Origin: Spiroplasma endosymbiont of 'Nebria riversi' | GTDB lineage: Bacteria > Bacillota_I > Bacilli_A > Mycoplasmatales > Nriv7 | Direction: 5' to 3' | Length of the DNA: 64,000 nt | Assembly: GCF_018831625.1 (NCBI RefSeq) | Contig: NZ_CP065193.1 | Coordinates: 1,116,001-1,180,000, forward strand | In this document: positions 31,544-42,276 of the stretch, in pieces | Numbering within the stretch: the stretch's first letter is position 1 | How the letters are laid out: each line of letters starts with the position of its first letter | Made by a program: the position numbers and the translations under genes | Notes under the pieces: model-generated | Database searches by the model: none | Told to the model about the DNA's origin: nothing | Seen by the model: only the letters and a program-made list of their open reading frames with translations

Positions 31544-32829
31544 ATGTTAAAAATTAATAATAATTTAAAAACGATAGAAAACAAGCATTGATTAAGTTTA
31601 TTTACAACGCATAAAAATATGTACACCAATAAATGTGAACAATTAGCTAACGAATATGAAAAATTAGATGAATACTTATATAAATATCATTATCGTTTAA
31701 AACAAGGTTATAAAGTAGTTCATTTTGCAACAAGAACAATTATTACAATTTTTGGTGAAGTTATTTTTAAACGACGCCGATATAAATATTGAAATCAAAA
31801 ATCAGGTAAATTTGAATATGTATGTTTATTAGATAAAGAAATTGGTTTATTACCTAAACAACGCATTTATTTTGATGTTCAATTTAAAGTTTTAAGTCTT
31901 TTGGGCGATGGTAAACGCTATAGCGATGTTTTAGATGCTCTAAATCATTGTTATATTTCAAAAGCTAGTATTTCAAATATTTTAAATAAATATGATATTG
32001 CTGAATATTTTCAACTAGCAGAAAAAGAAACTAAAACTAGAATTGATGTCAAAAATAAGGATTTATATATTCAACTAGATGAGACATTTTTAGCGACATT
32101 AGATCAGAAAGTTAAACAAGACCAAAGAATTTGTTTAGTTGCTTTTCATACCGGATATAAAGAAAAAAATTACAAAAATGCTCGTAGAAAATTAGAAAAC
32201 AAACGAGGTCATTTTTTAATGTTAAAAATTGGTAAGCGAATAAATACGATGGATTATCGTGATTTATTAATTAGAGAATTACAAAAATATTATGTGAGTA
32301 TTAATTATGACAGAATAATTGTTTGCGGCGAAGGCGCTAATTGAATTAGAGAAATTTCCAATAGTTTTGGTAATGTTAGATATATTTTAGATGGTTATCA
32401 CGCTATTAAAAAATTAAAACAAACGGCACTTAATATTATTTTTGAAAATCGTAAAGTATTATTAAATAGTTGAATTTAATTATATAAAAATGGAAATCAT
32501 CAAGAATTAATCAAAACCATTCGTAATGTTGCTAAAAATGAATTAAATAAAGATATTAAAAAAAATTTAAGGAAAGCTAGTAATTATTTCAAAAACAATA
32601 AGCACGGTATTCATAATCAAAATTTAGAATGAAATATCGGTTGTAGCATTGAAAGTGATGTATCACATTTAGTAAAACAACAATTAGGATATGGAGCAAA
32701 AATATATAATCATAAGAATTTAAATAACTTATTACATTTAAGAATGGCAAATTTAAACAAATTAAATGTATAGTTGAATTAATTATAAAGGTAATGCTGT
32801 AACAAATAAATATAATAGATTTAAGTAAG
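31544..32829 (+). pseudogene. UPF0236/ISLre2-family transposase, copy 4
   Basis: Open for about 310 codons including KDLYIQLDETFLATLDQKVK and VCGEGANWIREI. A TAA at about 32477 (Lys in other copies) interrupts it, and some 100 bases encoding the C terminus are missing after 32770. Confidence 0.8.
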
Positions 32830-33118
32830 TAAAAATATAAAATTAATATATATTAGTGAAAATTTAATAATATTAATAATTTTTAGTGTGTAAAAATTCA
32901 ATAATATGGTAAAATAATCATGAATAAAAATGACAATAACAAGAAAGGTATGGTTATTTTAGTAATTAAATAATATAATTAGCTGATTGTTTTACTTCTT
33001 CAAAGCAACACCTAAGAAAACTAAACGCGACACCAGAGTTCGACAAAATTAAAAAAAATTGTAATATATGTTATAATTATTTGTGAAAAATATAAAATTA
33101 GAAAAGATAAATGGTGTT
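32830..33118 (+). other. ME3 right end, IS1595 end remnant and HAD promoter
   Basis: 32830-33032 is the conserved element right end. GAGTTCGACAAAATTAAA at 33037-33055 resembles an IS1595-type terminal repeat without an element. TATAAT at about 33071-33076 is a good -10 box for the following gene. Confidence 0.55.
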
Positions 33119-33934
33119 ATGATGAAAATTAAGTTAGTTGCTTTAGATTTAGATAAAACATTATTGAAAAATCATTTTAAGTTACATCCAGAAAATATTG
33201 TTGCTGTGAAGCAAGCTCAAGAACTAGGTGTTAAAGTAATTATTGCTACAGGACGATCACCGCAATCTAGTTATAAGTTTGCTCGCGAATTAGGTTTATA
33301 TGAAACTAGTGAGCATATGGTATTTTTTAATGGTGCCTATGTTATTAATTTAAGAACTGGTGAGTTATTAGTTGATAAAGAAATATCATCAGGTGCTATT
33401 AAGAAAATTATTAATTTAGCTAAAAATTATAAAGTTGCTTTTTGAGGTTATAGTGTTGATGGTAATATTGGTTATATTTTAAAGAAAACTTTTAAAATTT
33501 GATTAATTCAAAAGTTAAATCGTCGTAAAATTGTTAAAGTTAATGAAAATTCTGATGTTAGAATGTATAAAATTTTATTATTAGGTAAGAGTAAAAGAAT
33601 TAATATTTTAGCATTAGAATTAGAAAAGTTACAAATTGCTGAAATTGCGATTTCTGAAAAGGGAAAATCTCGGATGATTGAGGTTAATGAATTAAATATT
33701 AGTAAAGCAAGTGGTATTAAGCATTTAGCTAAGATGTGAAATATTAATCGTGAAGAGGTTATGGCGATTGGTGATGGAATGAATGACTATAAAATGATTG
33801 AATGAGCTGGTTATGGAATTGCAATGAAAGATAGTGAAAAACCATTATTAGCAATTGCTAATGATATTACTGATACTTATAATAATGGTGGTGTTAGTAA
33901 AGCAATTCATAAATATATATTAGATATTAACTAA
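33119..33934 (+). CDS. Cof-type HAD-superfamily phosphatase
   Basis: 271 residues. Motif I DLDKTLL near residue 9, motif II ATGRS near residue 44, motif III Lys in GIKHLAK, motif IV GDGMNDYKMIEWAG near residue 222. Cof-like HADs dephosphorylate sugar phosphates, FMN or other small metabolites; substrate unknown. I chose ATG 33119 because the GTG at 33083 would lie at the likely transcription start. Three UGA Trp. Isolated chromosomal gene between ME3 and an IS. Confidence 0.88.
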
Positions 33935-33942
33935 GATGTTAT

Positions 33943-33962
33943 AAAAACTCTTAGTTTTTTTT
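33943..33962 (+). terminator. Weak terminator after HAD gene
   Basis: AAAAACT and AGTTTTT pair around CTT, followed by more T. Confidence 0.5.
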
Positions 33963-33979
33963 AATAAAATAGTTGTTTT

Positions 33980-35114
33980 AATTTTGTCGAAAACTCTTGA
34001 TAAAATAAAAAAAATCATCAATTTGATAAGTTTAAAAGGCTTTTATGTAAAATTACTATTTTTACTTTAATTTTTTATACATTAAAATATAATACCGCTG
34101 TTTGTTGGTTTGGAGTTAAACCCCTATGTTGGTATTTTCATTTTCAGAGATTTAAATAATTTTGAATATTAGTAAAACCTAAACCTTGATAATGAATTAA
34201 GGCTTCTTCAAGACTAGATTGTAATTTACTGATTTTATTTAAGTTACGATAAATAGCTTCAGGATTAATTGTTGTTTTAGCTACACATAAAGTAGAATTT
34301 TGTTTGTTTTGCTAATAAAAAATATAATTTTTGCATATCAGAAGTAATAATTGAATTTTGGTTAATTAATTCTTTGTTCATATTTTCAATAACTCATTGT
34401 TTTTGTAAACGTTTGGTGTTTGTGGATTTAACATAAATATTGTTATTATTATCAACTGCCATTTGAATACAGCATTTAGTATTAGTTGCGAATGGGTAAA
34501 GGTGAATTCTTCGTGGATCAGTTTTATGTTTGAAATTTCCTTTATGAATTTCTTTAATAAATGTTTCATCGATTTGGATTTTACCAGATAATTTTTTAAA
34601 TTTTAATTGGGTATTTTCTAATTGTTTTGATTTCATTAATTTTTGACGATTATATCAAGCGGTTTTTAATGTAGTTTTAATAAAATGATAAATTGTTTTA
34701 CTAGATTGCCCCAGCAATGAAATTTGAATCAATAAATTTCATTGTTCATAATTTAAATGACTTCAATAAATAAAATGATTACTAAAAGCGTCAAAACTTG
34801 CACGGCAATTTTTACATAAATATTTTTTTCCTTCTGAATTATGTCCATTTTTAACGCAATGGTAAGATTCGCATTTAGGGCATTTAATACCTTGTGCTCT
34901 AAATTTTTGATCAATTTCATTTAAACGTTTTTGTTTTTTTATTAATTCTGCTTGTTGTTTGACTTTTTCATAAAATTCTAAAAATTGATCATCTGTTAAA
35001 GTATTTACTAGTTATTGAATTATTTTCTCCATAATTATTATCTACCTCTATCATATTAAAAATATACCTAAAATTAAGTATATTCAATAAATATCAAGAG
35101 TTTTCGACAAAATT
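33980..35114 (-). mobile_element. IS1595/IS1-like insertion sequence, copy 2
   Basis: Bounded by AATTTTGTCGAAAACTCTTG at both ends (right end as its complement). It is inserted in the 3' end of the transposase gene at 35113-36086. Confidence 0.7.
34075..35032 (-). pseudogene. IS1595/IS1-like transposase, copy 2
   Basis: Homologue of 15559-16520. Codon 7 is TAA (Glu in copy 1), and an extra base near 34292-34302 shifts the frame in the C-terminal third. The A-run that breaks copy 1 is A7 here and leaves the frame intact. Zinc-ribbon Cys and KIQIDETFIKE are present. Confidence 0.75.
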
Positions 35115-36086
35115 AAAATAATTTTTTATCCTTGGAATAAAATAATTTGTTATAATGTTGGTGGAATTGTTCAATCTTACCATTGGATTGAGGCGAACGA
35201 ATTGGTGTGTTTTCACGAACAATTCTGTTCCTTGAAAGAAAGGTTGTAAAAGGCCTTTCTTTTTCTTTGTATGCTTTTTTATTACTTCAATTAGTAGTAG
35301 TAAATTCCGGAGCATTGTCAGTACGAAGGCGTTTAATGGTTATGCCAAGTTCGCCGAAATCTTTCATTGATCTTTGCGCGGCATTAAGGGCATTGTTAGT
35401 TCCTAAACTATCATAAACATAACCAAATACTATGCGTGTTATTTCGTCAATGAAATCATAAATATAATATTTTTTATCAACCGGAAAATTTGATGTGGTA
35501 ATAATTTTGGCATCCATTTGTAAAAGACCAATTTCAGAAACTTCATAACGCTTAAAATGGTGTTTTGTTTGTTTGTTTTGCTGTTTTAATTCTTTTCAAC
35601 GAGGGTCGGATTTAATTCAACAATAAAAAGTTTTAATATTTTTCGGAACTTCTGAATTTTTAACATCATGAAAACCGATTTTTAAATTGTTAAATAAAGA
35701 CCACATTCCGCCGGCTTGAAGATTTTTATAATCAAAATATAAATCACATACTTTTTCACGAGAATTTAAACTATATTGATAATTAAGATTTTGTCATTTA
35801 GTGGTTTTGTAGTTTTAAACAATAACAAATCTAAATTGTCCGAATAATAAGCAGTTATAATTTTTTGTGCCCAACGATAAAAGGTTTTTGTTGCGTTCTT
35901 AAAATATTTTTTAATAAGTTTTGTTAAAGTAGTTTCTTTAATATAGAAATAAGTACATAAATTTAAATATGCAGTAATGCGATTTTTAGTTTTATAGTAA
36001 TAAGGATTACGGCAATTAGCACTTAGTCAGCTTTGGATTTTTGCTTTTAAATCCGCTAAATCAGCTTGGGGAATAATATATTTCAT
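35113..36086 (-). pseudogene. Integrase-core (rve) transposase, copy 1, truncated
   Basis: Starts MKYIIPQADLADLKAKIQSW. It has a helical N-terminal region, LQMDAKIITTS near residue 205 (first catalytic Asp), RLRTDNAPEFTTTNW near 265 (second Asp) and TPIRSPQSNGKIEQFH (Glu region). This is the IS3/IS481-type DDE core. Two frameshifts (near 35815 and 35235) and loss of the C terminus to the IS1595-like insertion inactivate it. Homologue of 42277-43387. Confidence 0.7.
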
Positions 36087-36162
36087 TTTTTTAAACTCCT
36101 TAAATTAAGAAAACCGTATTACAAAAAATACGATTTTCAAACATATTTATTAAAATTGCTAA

Positions 36163-36462
36163 TTAATTAGGTATTTTTGTTAAAAATGAACTTATAAAAT
36201 ATTGTGGTTTATTTAATTGATATCTATCTAAATAAACAAATGACACTTTAATACTTTCAAGTTTAGGAATTTCTCAGTCATAAGTAGTCAATATATCTTC
36301 AGATGGTTTTGGTTTATAAACACCTTCTCGTTTAAAAAAATCCCTTATAGGATTATTAATACTTTGATTTTCGATTAAAAAGCTTTTTTCAGAAACATTA
36401 CTTCTACATCCAAAAATAAACATTACACATACTAAATTTAAAGCTGATAAAAATTTTCGCAT
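36163..36462 (-). CDS. Small lipoprotein
   Basis: 99 residues. Signal MRKFLSALNLVCVMFIFGC ends in a lipobox; the mature part is hydrophilic with FFKREGVYKPKPSEDI and a UGA Trp. An AAAGGAGGA ribosome site sits 10 bases before ATG 36462. Family not recognised. It lies tandem upstream of the broken transposase and may be a shortened form of a larger surface lipoprotein. Confidence 0.6.
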
Positions 36463-36527
36463 AAAGAAAAATCCTCCTTTCAAAGGAATTATATTATAAA
36501 AAATATTGGCAATATTTAAGAGAACTT

Positions 36528-36562
36528 ATTGTAACCTATCCATCCTAAAAAGGGTTGCCATA
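36528..36562. repeat. IS3-type end footprint
   Basis: AACTTATTGTAACCTATCC is the complement of the start of the IS3 fragment at 41240-41262, and the adjoining CCTAAAAAGGGTTGCCATACCA matches its end at 41568-41588. The two ends are directly joined, with nothing between them. Confidence 0.45.
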
Positions 36563-36580
36563 CCAGTATGATTAGAAGGA

Positions 36581-36873
36581 ATGAAGCAATTGCAAACAAA
36601 ATATCCACAAATTATTAAATTATTTGATTTGAATGTTGTTTTTAATAAAAATTTAGATGAATTTCAAAAAAAGGCGGAATATTTAATAAGGGTTCTACTG
36701 ATGTTAATTACAGTTGTATTTTATTTGGTTTGAATGTTAAACCTGAGTTTAATGAAGATTGTGATTTTTATAATATTAATGAGCATTTTTTCTTTGATTT
36801 TATTCATCCAACAATTTGGGTTCATGAACAATTAGGAGATATTATTTATGATTTAAGTCAAAGTAAATGGTAA
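36581..36873 (+). pseudogene. SGNH/GDSL hydrolase C-terminal remnant
   Basis: After adding one A to the A7 at 36666-36672 the frame reads GGIFNKGSTDVNYSC and ends with FFFDFIHPTIWVHEQLGDII, the Asp-x-x-His catalytic block of GDSL-type esterases. The family's N-terminal GDS block is absent, so the gene is truncated, probably by the IS3 event just upstream. Confidence 0.5.
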
Positions 36874-37117
36874 TAAATTTTTAAAAATATCGTTAAATAT
36901 TTTAGATTCATTGCCAAATATTAAAAATTATTAATAAAATCTAATTGTCAAATTTGAATATATTTTTATCACTTTTGCCAAAAAGTTGAATTCTTACAAT
37001 AAATGAGTTATTTAAAAAATCACAATGGATTATTAGTTCTGATGCCATTAGTGTTACTGCTAATGAGCATTTCTAAATTAACAATTTGGAATTTATTTTA
37101 ATAAAATTAATATTATT
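36874..37117. other. Gap without gene
   Basis: AT-rich; short fragments only. Nothing recognisable until the terminator at 37118. Confidence 0.5.
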
Positions 37118-37152
37118 TAAAAACTGTAAACTTAAAAAGTTTACAGTTTTTC
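37118..37152 (+). terminator. Rho-independent terminator before nusA operon
   Basis: AAAACTGTAAACTT pairs with AAGTTTACAGTTTT around AAA, with T-run. Confidence 0.8.
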
Positions 37153-37225
37153 TATGTTAGGGAATGATTAATTTAGTTCTTGTAATAGTAGTCAAAACAC
37201 TATATAATTAACAAGTAATTAGGGC

Positions 37226-37257
37226 AGATGAAGGTGAGGAAATCCTCACCTTCATCT
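37226..37257 (+). promoter_or_regulatory. 15-bp inverted repeat in nusA leader
   Basis: AGATGAAGGTGAGGA and TCCTCACCTTCATCT are exact complements two bases apart. They follow a TATAAT at about 37202 by some 20 bases, so they would lie in the 5' leader. No T-run follows, arguing for RNA processing or regulator binding rather than termination. A second TTGACA at 37282 lies between it and nusA. Confidence 0.6.
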
Positions 37258-37315
37258 AATTTAAAAGTCATAATTAAAATGTTGACAATAATAGTGTTAG
37301 AAGGAGTAAAATAAG

Positions 37316-38566
37316 ATGATTGATGGAATAGAAATTTTAAAAGCAATTGATCTTTTGGTGGAAGAAAAGAAAATTGATCGCAGTTTAATTATTGAGGCTA
37401 TTAAAGAAGGAATAATAAAAGCTTATGAAAAATATTTAGACCCACAAGCTTTAATAAAAGTAGACTTTGATGAACAAACTGGTCAAATTAAAGTTTATCG
37501 CTTACTAAAGATTGTTAGTAAGATTGAAGATGAGTTTGCTGAAATTTTATTAGATGATGTTAAAAATTTAGAGAAAAATTTAACAATTGATAATATATAT
37601 TATGAACCTGTTGATACTGATGAATTTTCTCGTTTAGCGGCATTACAAGTAGCACAAATTTTAAAGCAACATTTAAGAGAAGCAGAAAAAGAAGTTGTCT
37701 ATGAAAAATATATTTCTAAGAAAGATGATATTTTAATTGGCACAATTGATAATATTGAAGAAAACTATTATTTATTAAAAATTGTTGACCGTACTTTTGC
37801 AATTTTACCTAAAAAAAATATTATTCCCACAGAGAAATTTTATTTAGGTGATAAAGTAAAATTTTATGTTGAGGATATTAATAAAACGAAAAATTTTGGA
37901 CAAATTTTAGCTTCAAGAACTCATCCAGGATTTTTAAAAAGATTATTAGAAATTGAAGTTCCAGAAATTTATGAAGGAATAATTGAAATTAAAGTCATTG
38001 CAAGAATTGCAGGACAAAGATCAAAAGTTGCAGTATTTTGTAATGACCCAACTATTGATCCGATTGGTGCTTGTGTTGGTAATAAAGGAAAAAGAATTCA
38101 AAGTATTATGGATGAATTGAATAATGAAAAAATTGATCTTATTAAGTGAGATGCGGAAATAAAAACATTTATTATTAATGCTTTATCGCCAGCTAAAGCG
38201 ATTTCTATTAGTTTAGATGAACAAACTAATGAAGCTAATATTATCGTTGCTGATGAGCATTATTCATTAACTATTGGTAAAAAAGGAATAACAGCAAAAT
38301 TAACAGCAAAATTAACAAAATGAAAAATTAATATTATTTCTTTCAGTGATGCTTTAAATCAAAATATTATTTTTAAATGAAATGGTAATTTATCGAAACA
38401 GCAAATGCAAGAATTACAAAATAAACATCAATTTAAAATCAAGGAAGATAATTTGCTTGTAGAGTTAGAAACAAGTATTGAAGAAATAGATAATATTGTT
38501 AATGAAGAAAAAAAAATTCCGCAAGATAATGTTGATAATACTAATACTGAATTAGATAAAGATTAA
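37316..38566 (+). CDS. nusA: Transcription termination/antitermination factor NusA
   Basis: 416 residues. N-terminal RNA-polymerase-binding domain, S1 domain (about residues 135-200), KH1 with DPIGACVGNKGKRIQSI near 257 and KH2 with LTIGKKGITAKL near 320. The C-terminal 70 residues are acidic and lack the acidic repeats of E. coli NusA, as usual in Firmicutes relatives. Three UGA Trp. Ribosome site AAGGAG. First gene of the operon; rimP, often placed before nusA, is absent here. Confidence 0.93.
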
Positions 38567-38585
38567 ATAAAGGAAAAAAATATTG

Positions 38586-38863
38586 GTGGCAAAACAAAAA
38601 TTAGTATATCGGCAATGCATTGTTACAAAAGTTGTTGTTTTACGAAGTAAGTTAATAAGAGTTGTTAAAACAAAACAAGGACAAGTTTTGGTTGATTTAA
38701 ATTATTGTCTTGCTGGTAAAGGTGCTTATGTTAAGCGAGAAGTTGCTATTATTGAAAAAATGCAAAAAAAAAATTATTAGAAAAGATTTTTAAAACACAA
38801 ATTGTTGATAATATTTATTTATTATTAGTCAAAGTTGTAAAAGAACAGGAGCATAATAATTAA
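38586..38863 (+). CDS. ylxR: YlxR-family RNA-binding protein (apparent frameshift in A10)
   Basis: YlxR (RnpM) binds RNA and has been linked to RNase P control. The N-terminal part has the family's YRQCIVTK and LVRV-like strands plus GKGAYVKR. After 38764-38773 (A10) the annotated frame ends; one extra A gives [14 protein letters not shown] and continues to 38863 at normal YlxR length (about 92 residues). GTG 38586 or TTG 38583 can be the start, with AAGGAAAAAA upstream. The neighbouring ylxQ is missing. Confidence 0.75.
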
Positions 38864-38880
38864 TTAGGGGTGGTGATTGT

Positions 38881-40713
38881 ATGAAAAAAAGTAATCAAAG
38901 AAAAAAACAAACAATAGTTATTAAAAATCAATTAAAAACAGGAAGTGATTCACATCTTGATAATGGGATTTTTATTTTTAGTGAACCGTTATCAATTATT
39001 GAGTTTTCTAAAAAAACAAATATTCCTGTTGTGAAAATTATTAAATATTTTTTTAATAAAGGACAAATGTTAACACAAAATAATTTTTTGAATGAAGAAT
39101 TAATTGGTGAGTTATGTTTAGAATTTGGTTTAGATTTTAAAAAGGAAACTGTTATTACGCATCAAAATTTGTTAGAAAATTTAGATATTATTGATGATAT
39201 TAATGATTTAAAAGAACGACCGCCAGTTGTTACTATTATGGGCCATGTTGACCATGGTAAAACAACTTTGTTAGATAATATTAGAAAATCTAAAATTACT
39301 GAAAAAGAATTTGGTGGTATAACGCAACATATTGGTGCTTATCAAATTAAAACAAAGGATAGTAAAATTATTACTTTTTTGGATACGCCAGGACATGAAA
39401 CATTTACGCAAATGCGTGCCCGGGGCACTAAAGTTACTGATATTGTTGTATTAGTTGTTGCTAGTAATGATGGTGTTATGCCACAAACTAAAGAAGCAAT
39501 TGATCACGCTAAAGCTGCTGATGTGCCAATTATTGTGTTTGTTAATAAGATGGATTTGCCGTCTGCTAATGTGGAATTAATTATGAAAAATTTAGCAACT
39601 TTAGATTTAATTTCGGAAGAGTGAAGCGGTGATACAATTTTTGTTAAAGGTAGTGCTTTAACTGGCGCAGGAATTGATGAATTATTAGATGTAATTTTAT
39701 TATTAGCGGAAATGCAAGGTTTACAAGCTAATCCAAGTCGTTTTGCTAGTGGAACAGTTATTGAGGCGCATTTAGATCGTAATGTTGGTCCCGTTTGTAC
39801 ATTGTTAGTTCAAAATGGAACTTTAAAAATTAAAGATGCTTTGGTAGCAGGAGTTTCTTTTGGTCGGGTTCGTGATATGAAAAATGATCGTAATGTTGCT
39901 ATTAAGGAAGCAACACCTTCAATGCCAATTGAAATTCATGGTTTAGATTTTGTTCCTAAGGCGGGTGATCCATTTATGGTGTTTGGTGATGATAAGTTAG
40001 CTCGTGAAGTAGCGTTATCAAGAAAAACACAAGATGAAATTAATGAGCGAAGAAAAACTAAAACTTTAAATTTAGAAAATTTATCTGATGAAATTGCAGC
40101 TGGTAATTTGAAACATATTGATATTATTTTAAAAACCGATACTCAGGGAAGTTTAGAAGCTTTAAAACAGTCATTAAGTAAAATTAAAATTGATGATATT
40201 AGTATTAGAATTATTCGTTCTTCAGTTGGACCAATTAGTGAATCAGATATTACCTTAGCTGTTGCTTCAAAAGCTTTAGTTTATGGTTTTAATGTGCGAC
40301 CTAATTCTGTTGTGCGAAAATTGGCATTAGATGAAGGAATTGAGATTCATCTTCATAATATTATTTATAAAGTAATTGAAGAATTGCAACAAGCAGCAAG
40401 AGGTTTATTAGATCCGAAGTTTGAAGAGATTGTTTTAGGACAAGCTGCTGTGCGCCAATTATTTCATTATTCTAAGGTTGGTGTCATTGCGGGATGTATG
40501 GTTATTGAAGGTGTTATTAGTCGTCAAAGTAAAGTAAGGGTTTTACGAGATGGTATTGTTATTTATGATGGTGATTTATCATCTTTAAAACATCAAAAAG
40601 AAGATATTAAAGAATCACGACAAGGAACTGAATGTGGGTTAACTATTAAAAACTTTAATGATATAAAAGAAAATGATGTTATTGAATCTTATTTATTGAA
40701 GGAAATTAAGTAA
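38881..40713 (+). CDS. infB: Translation initiation factor IF-2
   Basis: 610 residues. IF2_N-like helix domain (about 45-100), then the GTPase domain with [11 protein letters not shown] near residue 120, [11 protein letters not shown] and NKMDLPSA, followed by domains II-IV. It delivers initiator tRNA to the ribosome. The N-terminal extension is short, typical of Mollicutes. A UGA Trp lies at 39622. The stop overlaps the rbfA start (TAATG). Confidence 0.95.
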
Positions 40714-41075
40714 TGGTAAATGTTAAGTTTCAACGATTACAAACCACAATTCAACGCTTGCTAACAAATATTTTGCAAAAAGAAGTTAAAGATGAGAATG
40801 AAGTTTTGCAAAAATTAATAATTACGGAAGTAAAATTAAATAATGATCGCACAATTGCTAAAGTATATTATGATTCTTTGGTTTTCCAAGAACAAAAGCA
40901 GATTATTGAATTAGTGATAAAACAAAATTTGTGATTAATCCGAAAAAAATTAGGTCAACAGTTAACGATTTATAAAGTTCCGCAATTAATTTTTATTTAT
41001 GATCAATCATTAAGTGAAAGTAGAAAAATTGAAGATATTTTAAATAAAATTAAAAAAGATTCTTCTAACTTTTAA
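40713..41075 (+). CDS. rbfA: Ribosome-binding factor A
   Basis: 120 residues. KH-like fold protein needed for 16S rRNA maturation. Start overlaps the infB stop by one base. N-terminal RLQTTIQRLLTNILQKEVKD and the IYDQSLSESRKIEDIL block near residue 92 are diagnostic. One UGA Trp. Last gene of the operon. Confidence 0.9.
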
Positions 41076-41088
41076 ACGGTAATTTTTA

Positions 41089-41234
41089 GGATGCATAAAG
41101 TTTTATTAGGTAGATAAAGATTTGAATAAATATTAAGGCAGTCAGCAATGATTGTCTTTTTATTTTATAAGGTGTTAAAAATTTGTTCTTTGAAAATTAA
41201 ATAAAAGTGAATTAATAATGTTGGTATGTATTAA
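41089..41234 (+). repeat. Composite-element left end, solo fragment
   Basis: GGATGCATAAAG terminus with the GTCAGCAATGATTGTC hairpin, matching 1413-1560. It ends where the IS3 fragment begins. Its hairpin may now serve as terminator of the nusA operon. Confidence 0.65.
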
Positions 41235-41236
41235 AG

Positions 41237-41590
41237 CACGATATATATGGATAGGTTACAATAAGTTGGACCATATTTATGTGGACTTTCAAATAAAATA
41301 AAATTATTGATGAAATTTTAAGCACTTTTAAAATTAAAAGATCATTAAGCAATAAGGGGTGTCCTTATGATAATGCTGTTGCTGAAACAACTTACAAAAC
41401 CTTTAAAACGGAATTTATTGAGGGTAAAAAATTTGAAAATTTAACATAATTAAAATACGAATTATTTGATTTTGTTAATTGATATAACAACATTCGAATT
41501 CACGGCAGCCTAAATTATTTAACGCCTGTTGAATTTAGAAAACAACAGTCTACATAAAAAGTGTCCTAAAAAGCGTTGCCATACCACGCT
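41237..41590 (+). pseudogene. IS3-family transposase OrfB C-terminal fragment
   Basis: Reads GCPYDNAVAETTYKTFKTEF with the IS3 Glu region and NWYNNIRIHGSLNYLTPVEF at the end, stop at 41555. One internal TAA near 41447. The start and catalytic Asp residues are missing. CCTAAAAAGCGTTGCCATACC at 41568-41588 is the IS end. Confidence 0.75.
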
Positions 41591-41710
41591 TTCCACGCCG
41601 CCTCACCACTACTATAAACATCAACCAAGATGTTTTGTGGAGTTTTTTTAATTTAAAATCCAACACACATTTTACCGCCACTCTTAAGGCGTCTTAAAAC
41701 ACCTTTAAAA

Positions 41711-42034
41711 TTAATTTTTAAAATAATTAAAAATTACATCCTTTTTATCATTCTCTTTTTCAGCAATAAAAAAATTTAACAATTCTTGTCATATAATCAA
41801 ATTAGAATCCTGTTATTTCTTATTAACTGAAACCAATTGATACTCACCAGTTCTAATTATTCCAATACATATTGAATTTTCATATTTTCCTTTATAAACA
41901 AATCGTTTTGAAAATCAAATACCAATAGGATTAATAAATCACGGAATTTCTGGTGCTTTAATAAGAATTGCGTTTTGTGTTTCTTTTAAAAGATATTTTT
42001 TAGTATTTAAAAAAATATTTTCAATATTTCTCAC
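41711..42034 (-). pseudogene. Plectrovirus P1, divergent copy with nonsense
   Basis: 107 codons starting GTG (RNIENIFLNTKKYLLKE) with AAGGAAGG upstream. TAA at 41813-41815 stops it at codon 74. It is the only gene left of a minus-strand provirus whose left end is 42035-42276; the rest is lost. 41591-41710 holds nothing recognisable. Confidence 0.65.
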
Positions 42035-42276
42035 ATATATACCTTCCTTACAAATATATTTAGTTATATTAAACTAAGTTATATTTAACTTAGTTTATTA
42101 CTATTAAGGCACAAAAAAATACAAGGCATAATTAAAAATAATAAGTTTTAATTTAACCTTATATTTCTTGCAATAAATAAATGAGCTCGTATTTATTTAT
42201 TAATTAAAAGCAAGTTTGTAGAAACCAAAATCTTGTCATATGTATATGGTTTCTACAAAAAATTTTAAAATATGTA
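42035..42276 (-). repeat. Left end of the lost minus-strand provirus
   Basis: No gene. Contains the near-palindrome centred on GAGCTC (about 42185), a 13-bp perfect hairpin TTTGTAGAAACCA (42215-42227) with TGGTTTCTACAAA (42247-42259), and the 22-bp repeat at 42255-42276. The first 165 bases of the window match. Confidence 0.6.
42255..42276. repeat. 22-bp direct repeat, left of MED
   Basis: Starts ACAAAAAATTTTAAAA and ends TATGTA; identical at 50386-50407. Both copies follow a hairpin and a GAGCTC near-palindrome. Candidate junction of a circular virus form. Confidence 0.6.

Larger units (their letters stand above)
27030..33032 (+). mobile_element. ME3: reduced composite carrying the RIP-ankyrin-OTU toxin
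   Basis: Left terminus GGGCGCATAAAG with its hairpin (27030-27150), then lipoprotein, palindromic terminator, toxin on the minus strand, transposase copy 4 on the plus strand and the right end finishing AACGCGAC at about 33032. All virus genes from P1 to ORF1 are missing; the left end joins directly to the lipoprotein leader. It sits head-to-tail beside ME2. Confidence 0.7.

Noticed and set aside
33083..33118. GTG 33083 as start of the HAD phosphatase
   Set aside because: It lies only 7 bases after a TATAAT box, and the conserved HAD N terminus begins at the ATG codons 33119/33122.
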